Below are positions 25,101 through 37,000 of a stretch of DNA of 64,000 bases, one piece after another. Made by a program: the position numbers and the translations under genes. The stretch comes from Branchiostoma floridae (Eukaryota; Chordata; Leptocardii; Amphioxiformes; Branchiostomatidae). Where the stretch lies: assembly GCF_000003815.2 (NCBI RefSeq), contig NC_049995.1, positions 10,080,223 through 10,144,222 of the forward strand, given 5' to 3'. The notes under the pieces were generated by a model. It searched no databases, was not told the origin of the DNA, and saw only the letters and a list, made by a program, of their open reading frames with translations. Each line of letters opens with the position of its first letter. The first letter of the stretch is position 1.

Positions 25101-28100
25101 ATACTTTTGTGTAGTGAGTGTTGTTTAATCATGATATTTTTCTTACTATCAAACGGCGAGTATTTCTACTACAAGTAAATGTACGAATGATTTCTTTATC
25201 TACAAGCAAGCGTCAAGAAAGAACAGTCTGGACACACAGGCAGTGTCTTCCCGTGTTCCTTGTGTTTGTTTTGGTTATTGTGATATGCGTGGACAGGCTA
25301 GATGTAAATTTATTCAGCGTTAATTCGTACGCGCATACCGCATGGGGCGCGCCTCCGTCTGTGGCCGGCATACTATACATACACAGCGGCTGTGTCATGT
25401 GATAGGATGTATCCAATGGCAGAAAAGAGTGGGGGGTTCAAATTTACCATAAGGAGCGGTTATTTTCCAGGCGCTCATTTGAAAAGTAGTATTGAAGAAA
25501 GTTTGGACCTGTTCTAACCCGCAAGTTGTGGCCGTGACACTGCTGTTTCCGCCTAGGACCCCCGGTGACGGAATTTGACGCAAAGATAGTAGGTGGCTAT
25601 CATTCTGTACAAGTTGATGTTGTTGGAAATCGACACAGATTGGGAAATCACGACCATTGTACCATCCGGATTAATAGAAGCCGAGACTGCAAGCTGAACA
25701 TGTTTCGCGTCCAAATAATCCAAGAGTCCAAGACCATCCAACAACACGAGTCATATCGGCCACTACTCTAGATCTTACCGGATTCTTATTCCTGTGGTGG
25801 CCAGATGGAACTGTGTGCTCTTTTTAACTTACGCCGTGACGCTTCGCCCGACACTGGAAATGGGACTGTGGACTTAGATGCTGCACGGAATTGCACAGCC
25901 GTTGTGATTGCTTCAACTGCCGACTACATCAGAATGATAGGCCACAAATACCTAGTAGGCTGTAGGTTTTTTTTTTACTTTTCCATGTAATGTTTTCTCG
26001 TAATTCAATAAAATTTCAAAGTTTCATCCATTGTATTTTCTTGCTTTAAAACGTGCTTATGATTAACTTTATCCCGCTAAAATGACACTTATCCACAACT
26101 TATAATCACCTTAATGCACACGTATATGAGACGTAGAAAGGGAACTTTAAACATGTCTTAAGGGTGTTTTAGTACGTATTTATGACAACTTTTAGCTGCT
26201 ATAAGGACAGATATAGACACATTAAAATCCTCTTAATGCGCATGTATATGAGACGTAAAGAGGCTTCAGAGAAGATAAAAGGGAACTTTAAACATGTATT
26301 AAGGGTGTTTTTATAAGTGTTTATGACAACTTTAAGCTGCTAAAAGGCAACAATACACATCTTATAAACATCTTAATGCACACGTATATGAGACGTAAAA
26401 AGACTTACGAGGAAATAAACGTGAACTTTAAACATGCCGTAAGGGTGTTTTTATAAGTGTTTATGACAACTTTAAGCTGCTAAAAGGGCATCAATACACA
26501 AATTATAAACATCTTAATGCACACGTATATGACAAGTATAAAGGCTTCAGAAGAAATAAACGTTAACTTTAAACACGTATTAAGGGCGTTTTAATAATCA
26601 TTTACGAAATATTTAAGCTACTGAAAGGCAACTTAAAAAACCGGAAAATACGGATCTATAAGCACCTAATAATCATCTTTACGCACACGTAAATGAGCCG
26701 TAACGATGTTTAAAGTTTTATGAAACTTAATATTTAATTGCAATTTAAATGAGTTTTGATAAACATTTACAACATCTTTAAGCTGCTGAAAGGCAACTTA
26801 AAAAAACGGAAAATACGGACCTATCCGCACCTATAAGCCACCTAATGATCATCTTTACGCACACGTAAATAAGCCGTAACGATGCTTAAAGTTTTATAAA
26901 CGTAATATTTAAATGCAATTTAAATGAGTTTTAGTAATTATTTACAACAACTTTAAGCTGCCGAAAGGCAACTTAAAAAACCGGAAAATACGGACCTATC
27001 AGCACCTACGTAAAGACTACGTAACGCCAATATTTACGTACTCGTATAAGAGATGTATAGATCCGTAAAGAAGGAAAATACGTCAACGTTAAGCATCATT
27101 TAAGCATGCTTAAATTCCGTTTTTCGTGCCGTGTATGGTTAGGGTCAGGGTTAGGGTAGTGGTTAGAGGCAACATTGCTAAGAGTGAATTTTAGGCGGTC
27201 AAACTTGGTATCATTACAACGGTATGTTGGTACAGATTTTTAATCTGCAAATTGTTCTGAAATCATGTGCTTACTTGCCAAGATATGACTTAAGCACTAA
27301 CCGCTAGGTTTAGGGTTAGGGTTAGGGTAGTGCTTAGAGGCAACATTGCTAAGAGCGTATTCTAGGCTGTCAAACTTGGTATCATTACAACGGTATGTTG
27401 GTACAGATTTGTAATCTGCAAACCGTTTTGAAATCGGGTGCTTACTTGCCGAGATATGACTTAAGCACTAACCGCTAGGGTTAGGCTTAGGGTTAGGGTT
27501 AGGGTTAGGGTAGTGCTTAGAGGCAACATTGCTAAGAGTGTATTCTAGGCGGTAAAACTTAGTATCATTACAAAGGTATGTTGGTACAGATTTGTAATCT
27601 GCAAACCGTTTTGAAATCGGGTGCTTACTTGCCGAGATATGACTTAAGCACTAACCGCTAGGGTTAGGGTTAGGGTTAGGGTAGTGCTTAGAGGCAACAT
27701 TGCTAAGAGTGTATTCTAGGCGGTCAAACTTGGTATCATTACAAAGGTATGTTGGTACAGATTTGTAATCTGCAAACCGTTTTGAAAGCGGGTGCTTACT
27801 TGCCGAGATATGAAACAACAACTTTGAACTCTTATGTCATAAATGATAACCTGACGAGTTATGCTTACTGAGAGACAAAGAAAACATCCCAATGAATTTA
27901 TAATTTAGAATTTAATAATTTAGACTTCACATATTATCCAGCCTACAGATGTTTGCGGCTATGCTGATTTGATTGTATCACATCCCCTAGATACCCCAAA
28001 ACTGATTAGAGCGTGGGAATAAAAAGTTGGGCAAAAATAGTTTCCTTTTTGGGGGCATATGATATACAGATTCTTCCCTTTGTTCTTTCACATATTATTC

Positions 28101-30527
28101 TTTGACTTCGACCTATGATTTTGAGATTTGATTTTTTGTTTTCTTTGCAGGTTTTGAACAAATCTACAGAATTGTGGCACATGGCTGAAGAAAACGACAA
28201 GACCCTGCGCAATGCTGAAGCAAGGCTGGCCCAAATCACCAACGCCAATCCGATGGGTAGCCTAGCCAATAAGACGATACTACTGCAGCAATTGGCGGAG
28301 CTGCAATGCAATGGGGAATCCGACGACCAATCGGAGGAAGCGCCATCTCCGACTCTTCTACCAGGTAAGAACAGGACATTTGCACTCACGTGACTGTGAC
28401 GTAAGTATAGACCGATCCTGACTGTCAATCACAATTAGCAGTTCTACCAATGACAGCATGATAATTAGCAATTTGACTAACCTCTGCCGGCTAAACTCCT
28501 TCCCATTTGCCACAGCAAGATCTGCTTGGAGATTACAATTTGACCAATGAGAGACTGGGTGCAGGTCTGGGAAATATTTGAATCTTGTTTTCCTTAACAT
28601 TTTGACAGATGTAGAAGGGGCTACGGGATCGGTCTATTGTCTGCCATTTTTAACAGTTAAACCTGGACATTTTCAGAAATTCGAATTTGTTTATGTAACG
28701 ACAGTTACGTGAAAAAAAAAGACATGCGAATAGCAGCGAATTTAAAGCCTTTGTTTCCTGCAAGTTTAACTATCCAACATGGCCGCTGTGTCTTCGATAA
28801 GCACGTCCATGATTCCTATTACGCATGTGCAAAAATAAAGGTCCATATAAACTTATCAGTTCTCGTCTCGACTCATGTCTCGACTCACATAACAATGTCC
28901 AGACGTGCTCTGTTTATGTCTTACGGGCCTTCAACTTTGACCTGTTACCCACAATTCCTGCCGCTGAGCATGCGTACTCGTAACCTTGAACGCGCTTATA
29001 GAATGTCATGAAAGTGGGGCTTTGGTGCTGCAAACGATTAAAATCATAGGATTGGGAAGCAAATATGCCCATGACGTAAAAGACTATGATAACATACTAT
29101 TTTTCAGGAGCCTGTCCTACAGGTTACACGAAGTATCGCAGAGTCTGCTACAAGCTGTTTAACGAGCGCAAGTCGTTCTTCGAGGCGGCCGAGACCTGTG
29201 AGTCCGACGGGGGCACCCTCGCCATGCCCCGAGACATCGGGATGAACAACTTCCTCATCTCACTCATGCACAAGGAGTCTATCTGCCACGGCATTTGGAT
29301 CGGCCTGAATGATAGCAGACGGGAGGGGGAGTGGAAGTGGATTGACGGAACAGCCCTGGGGTTCTTCTACATGTGGGCGCCGGGTCAACCCAACAGCGAG
29401 CTAAGCGATGACGACTGTGTGGCCTACTCCGGAAACCTGTGGTACGATTTGAAGTGCCGTATGAAGGAGAGTTTCATCTGTCAAGTTATTTCACCAACTG
29501 CAGGTTTGTACAGTATCCTGCTTCATCAAGTAAAAATGTGTAGAATTGACAATAAATGGAAATCTGGAATGAATGTATACCGTGAAGTTTCAGCAGATTT
29601 TTACCAAAAAAAAGCTCCTTATATCCAGCCGACGTTTCGGTGAACATGTGTCACCTTTGTCAGGGCATGCGCAATATTGACTGGATATGCTTTGTATGGG
29701 TTTACGGAAAAGGCTTGACTGTCTACCTGGGCTGTCTTCCAGGGCTGTCTACCTGGGCTGGCTATCACGTCAGGGGCTGGCTACCTACGAAAGCCCAGAC
29801 AGCCCAGGTAGACAGCCCAGCCTTTTCCGTAAACCCGCTTTGTACTGCAGCTAGGTGTCGCTGCTGTAGTGTAAAGAATGCGATCCTTAACGTTAATGTT
29901 CATGACAGGAGTAGTTTTTCTGATCCATAGTCAGCCTCCTTTATCCTCTCTGATACACTGGCCCCATTCCAGCCTATTACAACTTCCTTTGCAAAATTAC
30001 CCAAAATTAAACGCCACAATTTTGATGCAAAACTATTCTTACATGTACATTTCGATAATGCATTGTTTGCAAATTAAGTAGATAGCATAAGAAACAAGAG
30101 CTATCTATTAATAACACCCCAAAATCGTGACAATAGCTTGTTCAGAACACGAGATAGCAAACCCGGAAGTTGCGCTGCAGTACCAAGGGAAGCCGCTAGG
30201 GGGCCCAAAATCTAATCGTTTCAGCTTTTATCACACACTACCAACACACCAAGTATGAAACCAATTCACTTAGCCGTTCTTGAGTTATCTTGTGCGCACA
30301 CACACATACACACGCACACACAGAGACAAACATAGGGTAAAATATAACCTCCATGACATTTCATGGAAGTAATTAGAGAAATGCTTCATTGTCAAACAAA
30401 ACGCCTAAATTTACTTCTTTTCTTCACATGCTTCAAAGATGAAACATCGACTGTTCGCCTGGACGTGAAGACTACTTGGATGGCAAGACAAACGTCACGA
30501 GCAGAGTTAAACAACAAATCAAGTTGA
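19143..30527 (+). CDS. Type II transmembrane C-type lectin
   Basis: Six exons: 19143-19329, 20097-20291, 20718-20818, 28151-28364, 29108-29503, 30439-30527. They total 1182 nt, or 393 aa, with consistent GT-AG phases. The cytoplasmic tail is ~108 aa. A membrane helix (~109-131) contains LTVTLNAFLLGIAIFL. A stalk of ~100 aa has N-glycosylation sequons (NIS, NKS, NKT) and a heptad-like helical segment. The C-type lectin domain is at ~233-364, starting ACPTGYTKYRRVCYKLF, with WIGLND, WKWIDG and the closing Cys pattern. The calcium/sugar motif is QPN rather than EPN or QPD, and the WND position reads WYD, so mannose- or galactose-type binding is uncertain. The last exon codes for a 29-residue tail after the domain; its acceptor (CTTCAAAG) is the least certain part. 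A candidate poly(A) signal AATAAA is at 30730. Probably a cell-surface recognition receptor; amphioxus has a very large, poorly assigned C-type lectin family. Confidence 0.88.
19522..19774. mobile_element. Composite of two opposed tRNA-like sequences between inverted repeats
   Basis: TAACAGTGGTGTTC at 19522-19535 is repeated inverted at 19761-19774. Inside, 19545-19616 (plus) resembles tRNA-Glu(CTC), with loop CTCTCAC and T-arm GGGTTCGATCCCC, but its acceptor ends do not pair. About 19660-19735 (minus) resembles tRNA-Thr(TGT), with loop CTTGTAA and B-box GGTTCGATCCC. It lies in lectin intron 1. Confidence 0.6.
20880..22600 (+). repeat. ~180-bp satellite carrying TTAGGG blocks, left part
   Basis: About nine copies of a unit with CTAACCGCTA, two to five TTAGGG, GTGCTTAGAGGCAACAT, GGTCAAACTTGGTATCATT, GGTACAGA, CTGCAAACCGTTTTGAAAT and CGAGATATGACTTAAGCA. 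The number of TTAGGG hexamers varies between units. The same satellite resumes at 27134, so the array was once continuous. It lies in lectin intron 3. Confidence 0.9.
22744..23549 (+). repeat. 403-bp tandem duplication
   Basis: Two nearly identical units (about 22744-23146 and 23147-23549) differ at only a few bases, for example AACTTAAATG against AACCTAAATG. The two identical 71-aa open frames are a consequence of this duplication. The near identity implies a recent event or gene conversion. Confidence 0.9.
23580..25105 (+). repeat. 115-bp tandem array
   Basis: About thirteen units, each with GAAATGTTGCGTATTTCTGT, ACATACGACATGTTTAATCT, CGCGCAGTTTAAGCGAAC and a near-palindromic GGGGAGACCTCCCC. 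The period of 115 bp is measured at 23963 and 24078. The first units are the most diverged and the central ones the most alike. Confidence 0.92.
25106..26030. other. Unique-looking core of the 4.5-kb insertion
   Basis: Short open frames exist on both strands (for example 25565-25771 plus and 25553-25747 minus), but none shows a domain I recognise. A CCAAT at 25412 and an AATAAA near 26008 could belong to a small transcription unit on the plus strand. I cannot assign a function; it may be captured host DNA or a decayed transposase. Confidence 0.3.
26090..27010 (+). repeat. Degenerate 120-175-bp tandem array
   Basis: The phrase TTAATGCACACGTATATGAG recurs near 26111, 26233, 26372 and 26512, with TTTACGCACACGTAAATGAG near 26677 and 26852. 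Between these, ACTTTAAGCTGC and GGAAAATACGGA recur. Units diverge from left to right. Confidence 0.75.
27134..27815 (+). repeat. TTAGGG-bearing satellite, right part
   Basis: About four further units of the 20880-22600 satellite in the same orientation, ending shortly before lectin exon 4. Confidence 0.9.
27950..28142. mobile_element. Harbinger-like MITE family A fragment at a splice acceptor
   Basis: The left terminus (GCTGATTTGATTGTATCACATCC) and internal CTTTCACATATTATTCTTTGAC match family A. The match continues almost to the TTTCTTTGCAG acceptor of lectin exon 4 (28151), so the pyrimidine tract appears to be transposon-derived. Confidence 0.55.
28402..28644. mobile_element. MITE family D (ATAGACCGATCC ends), copy 1
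   Basis: Ends ATAGACCGATCC and GGATCGGTCTAT are inverted. The interior holds CAATCACAATTAGCAGTT and several CCAAT/CAATTAG phrases. Related sequences are at 36420-36640 and 61850-61940. In lectin intron 4. Confidence 0.7.
29697..29837. repeat. Foldback element in lectin intron 5
   Basis: Outer arms GGGTTTACGGAAAAGGC and GCCTTTTCCGTAAACCC are perfect 17-bp inverts. Inside them, CTGTCTACCTGGGCTGTCT pairs with AGACAGCCCAGGTAGACAG. Confidence 0.8.
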
Positions 30528-31025
30528 ACATGGTTTATTTTATGGAGAGTAACTCCACGGTGCGAGTCTGTTTGATAATTAAACTAATTTCAAGGGGATC
30601 TCACTGGAATACTCCAAATTGTACCAGACAAGGTGTCGCAAACTAATCGGCAAAATATGTCGCCTGAAAAAAAATCATTACTTTGCTTTATACGCATGTA
30701 CGGTACACGTCAATGTGACCGCAAGGGAAAATAAATGGCCTGAATTTCAGTGAGAAATCCGCTAAAGGTTTCATGTATTATCACTGTCTAGGCGTGAAAA
30801 GCACTGATTGTCAAATTGAATATTGAATATTTCTTTATTTAATCTAAGAGATAGTTGCAGTACTGATTTTTTTTAAATCTGTTTGTGTATCGTTTTATCT
30901 TTCCCAGGCTTTCGTATTTTCAATCATAGAAGATGCATATGGTACTTGTCTTTGTTTAGCCAGCCCTTACGCACCTATCAAATGTTATAAGGATCCATAC
31001 ACAGCTTCTCAATTTATGCTGTCTA

Positions 31026-31042
31026 TTAACATACACACACAA

Positions 31043-31073
<31 letters not shown>

Positions 31074-32990
31074 TACACACACACACTAACACACGTAAGC
31101 TACACAGAAAATGAAAATTTGGCGACACAACGACTTTCTCAAAAGCACTTCGATAGAAAGTACCATACAAGGTACATAATTTTTTATAAAGATAAAATCC
31201 TATCTATAGTTTCCAATTGATGTGTGGGAAAAGACGTCGTATGCAACGGGTAAAAATCTGATGTAACGTTGACCAAACAGTTAATAGACATAATTGTGAT
31301 TTTTTTAAACTACAAGACGACAATCGAGTCCTGTACATGTCTGATAACACAGTACAACTGGAGTACCATGCTAGTCAAGGCTTAAAAGGTGTCTAGTAGT
31401 TGTTGACAGTTGACTTTGCTACTGACTATTGATAAATACGACTGTCAAACAATACACCAGACAGACTAATCACAGAGAGAAAATAGTGTCGCGTATGCAC
31501 ATCACGTTCTGGTTCACGTCAATACTTCCTCATAGATACGGTTGCACACAAATACGTTGTGCTTGAAGTAACGTATACAGTATGTATAGCCTACATGTAT
31601 TTTTCCATTCCCAAAATTTCTCTCCCATGAATATTAACACGACGTCGACGTACCTTCATACGTTGGTGAAAGTTTACCAGTCTTTTACTGATTGTTTAGA
31701 TTGAAGAAATTTTAACTTACGGGTTTGTGACTTTGAAAAAAGAGACTGTCGCGGTTGACTGCGACCTTGATACGCACTAAGTCACACGCGCCATGACACT
31801 TATCTAGTATCTAAGATCTCAGAAAACCTACCTGTACTTGTCTTATGACGAAATCCAGGGAATTCTTCGCTCTCTACCACAGCTTTAAGGCACTTTTCAG
31901 CACCTTAGATGCCCTCCTTGGGTAAACTTAACTTCAGCACACATACACTTGACGTCCCTTTACCATACGTAAAGGGCGATGCACGGCTTCAAGCCTATCT
32001 CATTTGAATCTCAAAAGGGTACCTGGTACATCTACGCAGACCTTTTAACATTAAGCATATCCAGTTTCTTTATCTTTGTTTTCGTTGCCATAGCAACTGT
32101 AATATACACTCGGGCATTGGTGTACTCAATAGCATGTTGGAACCTAATTGTGTATTCTATTTGTCATGTTTATCTTGGTCTGAACTTGATAGCAGTGTTA
32201 GTTGTGTTAGAGGGTGGGGCAAAAGAGAACATTAGCCTGATTAGGGCAATGGCCGAAGATAAGGACAACAAGTATTTCAGGTATCCCGTTGCATTCTGGA
32301 AGGCATGGGCGGTGCATTGTGGGTAAGGCATGGGGAAGAAATGGCAATATCATTACCATAATGATATAAACCATTACACAAATATGTTATCAGGGTATTT
32401 TTTGCCAACCTGCGCTACTCAAAATGCAGAATGAAACGGGACCTTTATATTTGAAAAGGGTCTAATGCCTAAGGCTGTAACTTTTCTGATTGTAACTTTT
32501 CCTTGCGCACTATGTGATCTGAAGACATATCCTTTCATGGTAACCTTTGTTTTTTTTTTTCTTCTAAAAATCAGTTCTGCTAAATATGACAGCATAACTA
32601 CTTGCAATTTTTTACCATTTTATGTATTTTAGACATATACGTGCATGGTAACTACATGCACGACTGGGCATATAAAAAATTGAATTATGTATATCTTCAA
32701 TACAGAATGTGAAAGGTAAGATCTTAAGAATAAAATACCTTAATTGCAGACTTTATTGCATGTATAGTCCTGGTATATGATACAGGCAACACCCAAGTTT
32801 GAATGGCATGTTCCAGTGTAAGACAACATGGTTACTGTCTGACTGTATAGAATAGTACAGAACACTGTCATAGACCATATAGAAAACTATCAGTATCATT
32901 TGAAACCATATAGAACACTCTTGTGACACCATATAGAAGAACACTCTTATGAGACCAAGTCCTATTAGGGCTTTGAGAATCTGAAAAATC
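31026..32990. repeat. Paralogous segment, copy 2 (uninterrupted)
   Basis: Collinear partner of the 290-3480 segment without its two insertions, preceded by a CA tract (31026-31096). It carries the open frame 31979-32326. Confidence 0.7.
31979..32326 (+). CDS. Hypothetical 115-aa protein with two hydrophobic segments
   Basis: Opens with MHGFKPISFESQKGTW. Two hydrophobic stretches follow at about residues 22-43 and 46-76, then a charged tail (AMAEDKDNKYF). I do not recognise the family. The downstream context TGTGGGTAAGG could be a splice donor, so this may be the first exon of a longer gene; a possible next exon begins after TATTTTAG near 32630. The matching frame in paralogous copy 1 is broken. 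With no homology it could be chance or transposon-derived. Confidence 0.3.
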   Translation: MHGFKPISFESQKGTWYIYADLLTLSISSFFIFVFVAIATVIYTRALVYSIACWNLIVYSICHVYLGLNLIAVLVVLEGGAKENISLIRAMAEDKDNKYFRYPVAFWKAWAVHCG

Positions 32991-34002
32991 TTGTTTCTTG
33001 ACAAAGTAAAAATTTTATACTAGGTTCAAACTTTAGAGGGCACAACATGTACAGATCTATGTGACGACAACTTAAAAGGTTTAATTTTCAAGCTGGTAGA
33101 ATGCTAGTTTCTTGTCTGTAAGTTGTATATTGTATATGGACAATTGATGAGCACAGCTATGTAGTGGGCATTATACAGCATACCAAACATGGGTAATACG
33201 AACTTTGTTGAATAAACAATTTATTTGTAATAACACTTGTGAATACTGACATTCAGATTCGGACATTACAAGAAAGAGAATAATATGTATTTCTCTTCAA
33301 CTATGACTCTTGCGAATTATTGTTGAGATTTTGTTTCGTTGCAAAGACCAAATATCCCTAAACCAAATGTCAATGGCAGCAGTTATTGTACAAAAATTAA
33401 AGGTACTCACTGTAAGATGCTTGAAAATCTTTCAAGTGAATTTTCAAGGCCATTTCTTTGTATGGTATGTTGTATCTACATCATCTGCTCTATTGTACTG
33501 AATAACATTGTTACTTTTGTACTGGATAGCATTGTTATTAACAATACCGATAAGTCAGGGAATTGAAATTCAACATCATTGCATCATACAAACTCATAGA
33601 AAAGATGCTTGCAAGTTTACATTCTGCCAGGGTGTTTTCATTGGTACTACCAAGAAATGGAGGAACCACAGAGTGAATTCTATTTGTGGAGTTTATAAAT
33701 GCAATGACTATGAAGTACATGCAATGTACTAAAACATATATCTGAATGCTAATAACATAAAGACGTTCTTAATCCGCAATATTTTTGGTCTTGCCACAGA
33801 AATCTTATTTTGGGTACCTTAAAGCAGATCCTAAGGCTTAAGTTTCAATACTGATTAATAATGCTGATGAAATGCTTCTTGACATAAAGTTTAATATGAA
33901 TGTTTCTTTCCATGGTTCTTTCCCAAATTCTAGGCTTTGAACACAACATCTCCTTCTTTGACTATACAAGTCTGTCTTGTTGAGAATATCTTGTAGAATT
34001 GC
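32991..34002. other. Intergenic or ADRM1 3' untranslated region
   Basis: AT-rich, without coding signal. TTTATT at 33220-33225 reads AATAAA on the minus strand and could be a distal ADRM1 poly(A) signal about 0.8 kb after its stop. Confidence 0.4.
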
Positions 34003-37000
34003 TTAGTCCAAACTCATGCTGTCGTCGTCCTCTTTCTTCTCAGAGTCCTCTCCCTCCTTCCCCCCTTCTTTTTTCTGTAAGGCCTTTGCAAAAGCTACAA
34101 CATCTGAAAAGAGAAAAAGACATGAAATTACTGATAAAAAAATACTGTTGTCAAAAAGATATTTTTAGTAGTATTCCATGGTAGGAGGAAAAAGGAGGTA
34201 CTTGTATTCACTGTGTTTTTTTACCTTCAGTTAAATTTTGTAGTTTAGTAGTAATACAATGGAAACATATATTGGCTGCATCATGAATTTGCATTGCCAA
34301 GGCCAACAAAAAAAAACAAAGTTTACAGTACCTATAACTTCCTACGGACCATAGGGACTTATCAATTACACAAAGATACACTTTAGAAACCTACATATGC
34401 AAGATTAACAGGGCTCGAAATACTTTTTTCTGCATACCTGCACCAGTGCAGGTAACAATGAAAATTACCTGCACCAGACAAATTTTACCTGCACCACTCT
34501 GAATTTAGGAAGTATGGATCATACTGAAATTGTTCAGGAACCATTATTTTATACTTAGTAAATGGTAACAGTCAATGCAGCTAATAACAATCCATATACA
34601 CCTACATCATATGACATTTAAGTATAAAACCCAGTACATGGACCAGTGCAGGTTAGGTGCAGGTAGACACCAGAAATACCTGCACAGCTCCAGTTTTACC
34701 TGCACTAACCTGCATATGCAGGTGGTATTTCGAGCCCTGAAGAAGTACATGTATCTACCTCTTTATACAAATGTTTGGTCTTACTAACCTCCTTTAGCTG
34801 CAGCTTCTGTTGCCTCCTTGCCCAGGTTGAACTGGTTCATGAGTGGACCCAGCTGTCCTGACCGTAGGGCTGCACTGAACATGCTCACAGCCTACAAAAA
34901 CATAATACCAACATTACGCTTAAAAATCGATAAGGGGTGACCTAAGCATTAGCGCAGGCGCCTAGAGCCCTCCTTGAGAGATCTCAAATAAAAACAAGGC
35001 TTTAAACCATTGAAAAGCCTTTCTTGGTGGGATTTTATGTGAAATCTGGGCATTTTGGGAGTGGCTGCAGTAGGAAAGACCCTACACTGGTAGAATTAGT
35101 TGTAAAAAATGACCTTTCTCCATCGAGGGGGTTTCCGCACCCCCCTGAAATAGTGGTATCGTTGCCAGAATGCTGTTTTCAGCCAAATGGGCCAATCCAA
35201 GGGCTCTAATCAGGGGGGTGTATCAAAAGATTAGCCGTATAGAAATTCTTGCCAAGGAATTTGCCGAGACTGGACATAGTAGGCTATCATTTGAAGGTAA
35301 GTTTGTATGGCTTGAACTTTTTATTCTTGAGATAATTGCATATTTGTTTCCTCAACTCTCCCATTGGAACGCATGTATTAGTGGGTGAAATTCTAATGGC
35401 ATCGTCTCCCCATAAGCGTCATGAAAATCATATCATTAATCAATAGTACATGATTGATGGATCAAATTGTAGCAGTCGATCATGATAATTTGTCATCAAA
35501 AGTAACATAACAAGCCTAAATGCTTGCTGGTCACAGTCAGCCATCTGGGACATGTATTGTGGAATGTGTATTGCAAGGAATGCTGGGATGGGTGAATTCC
35601 CTCCTCTGTACTACTGCAACCATTGGTGCATGTACAGGTTTACTGCCTTAGTATTGCAAGCACAATCATGCAACTTGAGCAACAATCACAAACATTCTTT
35701 CCTCTCTCTTTTTCTAGCTCTTTTTCTCTCTCTCTTTCTCTTCTCTTTCTCTCCCCCTCCTCAGCCCCTGCCTATCCCCAATGCCCCTACCTGTTGGAAT
35801 TGCGGTGCCTGTACAGTGTTACTAAGCTCCTCCGGTGTTCGTGGTAGTTCTGTTCCTTCTGGCATGTGCATCATCAGTTGACTAGCAAAGGCCTAGAAAA
35901 AAGCAAGAAAAGCAATTTTACAAAGAAGAACAAATTCTAGCAACTTATTTATAATGTCTTTGAAATGTATATAATCACAGTACTGTAATCATATACACAG
36001 TTTGCAACATTCTTTGCAAGCCATAGAGCCAGGTTCCAAAACAGCTATGTTCACTGTAAAAACAAGGAAGAAATGCAGAAACTTTCGTGGTGGTTTAATA
36101 TTTGCGGTTTTCGCGGTGGCCGCATCACCACGAACTTAAAACCACCGCAAACATTTCTTCCATGGCAGTAAGAGACTACAGTGCATTGTGCTGTGAAATT
36201 AAGACCACCGCGAAAAGTCCCTTTTCCTGCTACCGCGAAATTAAATCCTAGCGAACTCAAATGCATTTACAGCGTGTATTTACCTCGTTGTTTAGGATGG
36301 GCCGTATGTTCTCCGGAGTGAGAGCGTGTGACAGGTCGACCGCCGGAGGCTCCTCTGCTTGGGCCCCGCCCTCTCCAGGCGCTGCTGAAAAAAAAATCAT
36401 CCCATTTTCATCCTATTCTGGTTCTGAGTTCTACACTATGCCTAATAACACTTTTCCTAACTGTCCATCACAATTAGCGGTGCAGCCAATGAGAGCATGA
36501 CAATTGGCAGTTTGACCAATGAGAGAGAGAGGCTGCCTGTCAATCATTTGTATCTTTATGTCTTATTTTGCATTTCTGCATTTTGATGAAGGTGGGAAGA
36601 GTCATGGGATCAGTCTATTTTTGTCAGCAAAATAACATTAAAGACCTAACAGAAATGTCTATGTAGCAGATAACAACGAGCTATCTTATAAGTGCTAACA
36701 AGTTTTGAGCACTGCATATTTTGCTTTTAAATCTGGTGATTTGCAAATCTGCAACTGGCAAAACTTGTATGAACAACAGAATACAGTATGCCCAAATCTA
36801 TCATGACTGTTACTGTTTAAGTGTGGAGATATCAAAATTACACAGATCAAACAGTAGCAAGACTGTGCATTACTGTCCTCAGCCAATCACAGAGACCTAT
36901 GCAAAACTACCAACCAATCAGAGAGCAGCAATGTCAGACATAACAGATAGATCCACTAGTAACAGCTTACAAGATTATAATAGTCTGTAACCAATCAGTG

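Larger units (their letters stand above)
22601..27133. mobile_element. 4.5-kb insertion with inverted ends and internal tandem arrays
   Basis: It splits the TTAGGG satellite. The left end starts CACAGCACGAAAAC; the right end, read inverted, starts CACGGCACGAAAAA. Both continue, after a few mismatches, to ATTTAAGCA. TAT flanks both sides (22598-22600 and 27134-27136). The contents are a 403-bp direct duplication, a 115-bp tandem array, a unique-looking core (25106-26030) and a degenerate 120-175-bp array. I recognise no transposase. A non-autonomous DNA transposon with subterminal satellites is the best reading; the imperfect ends make it less than certain. Confidence 0.6.
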
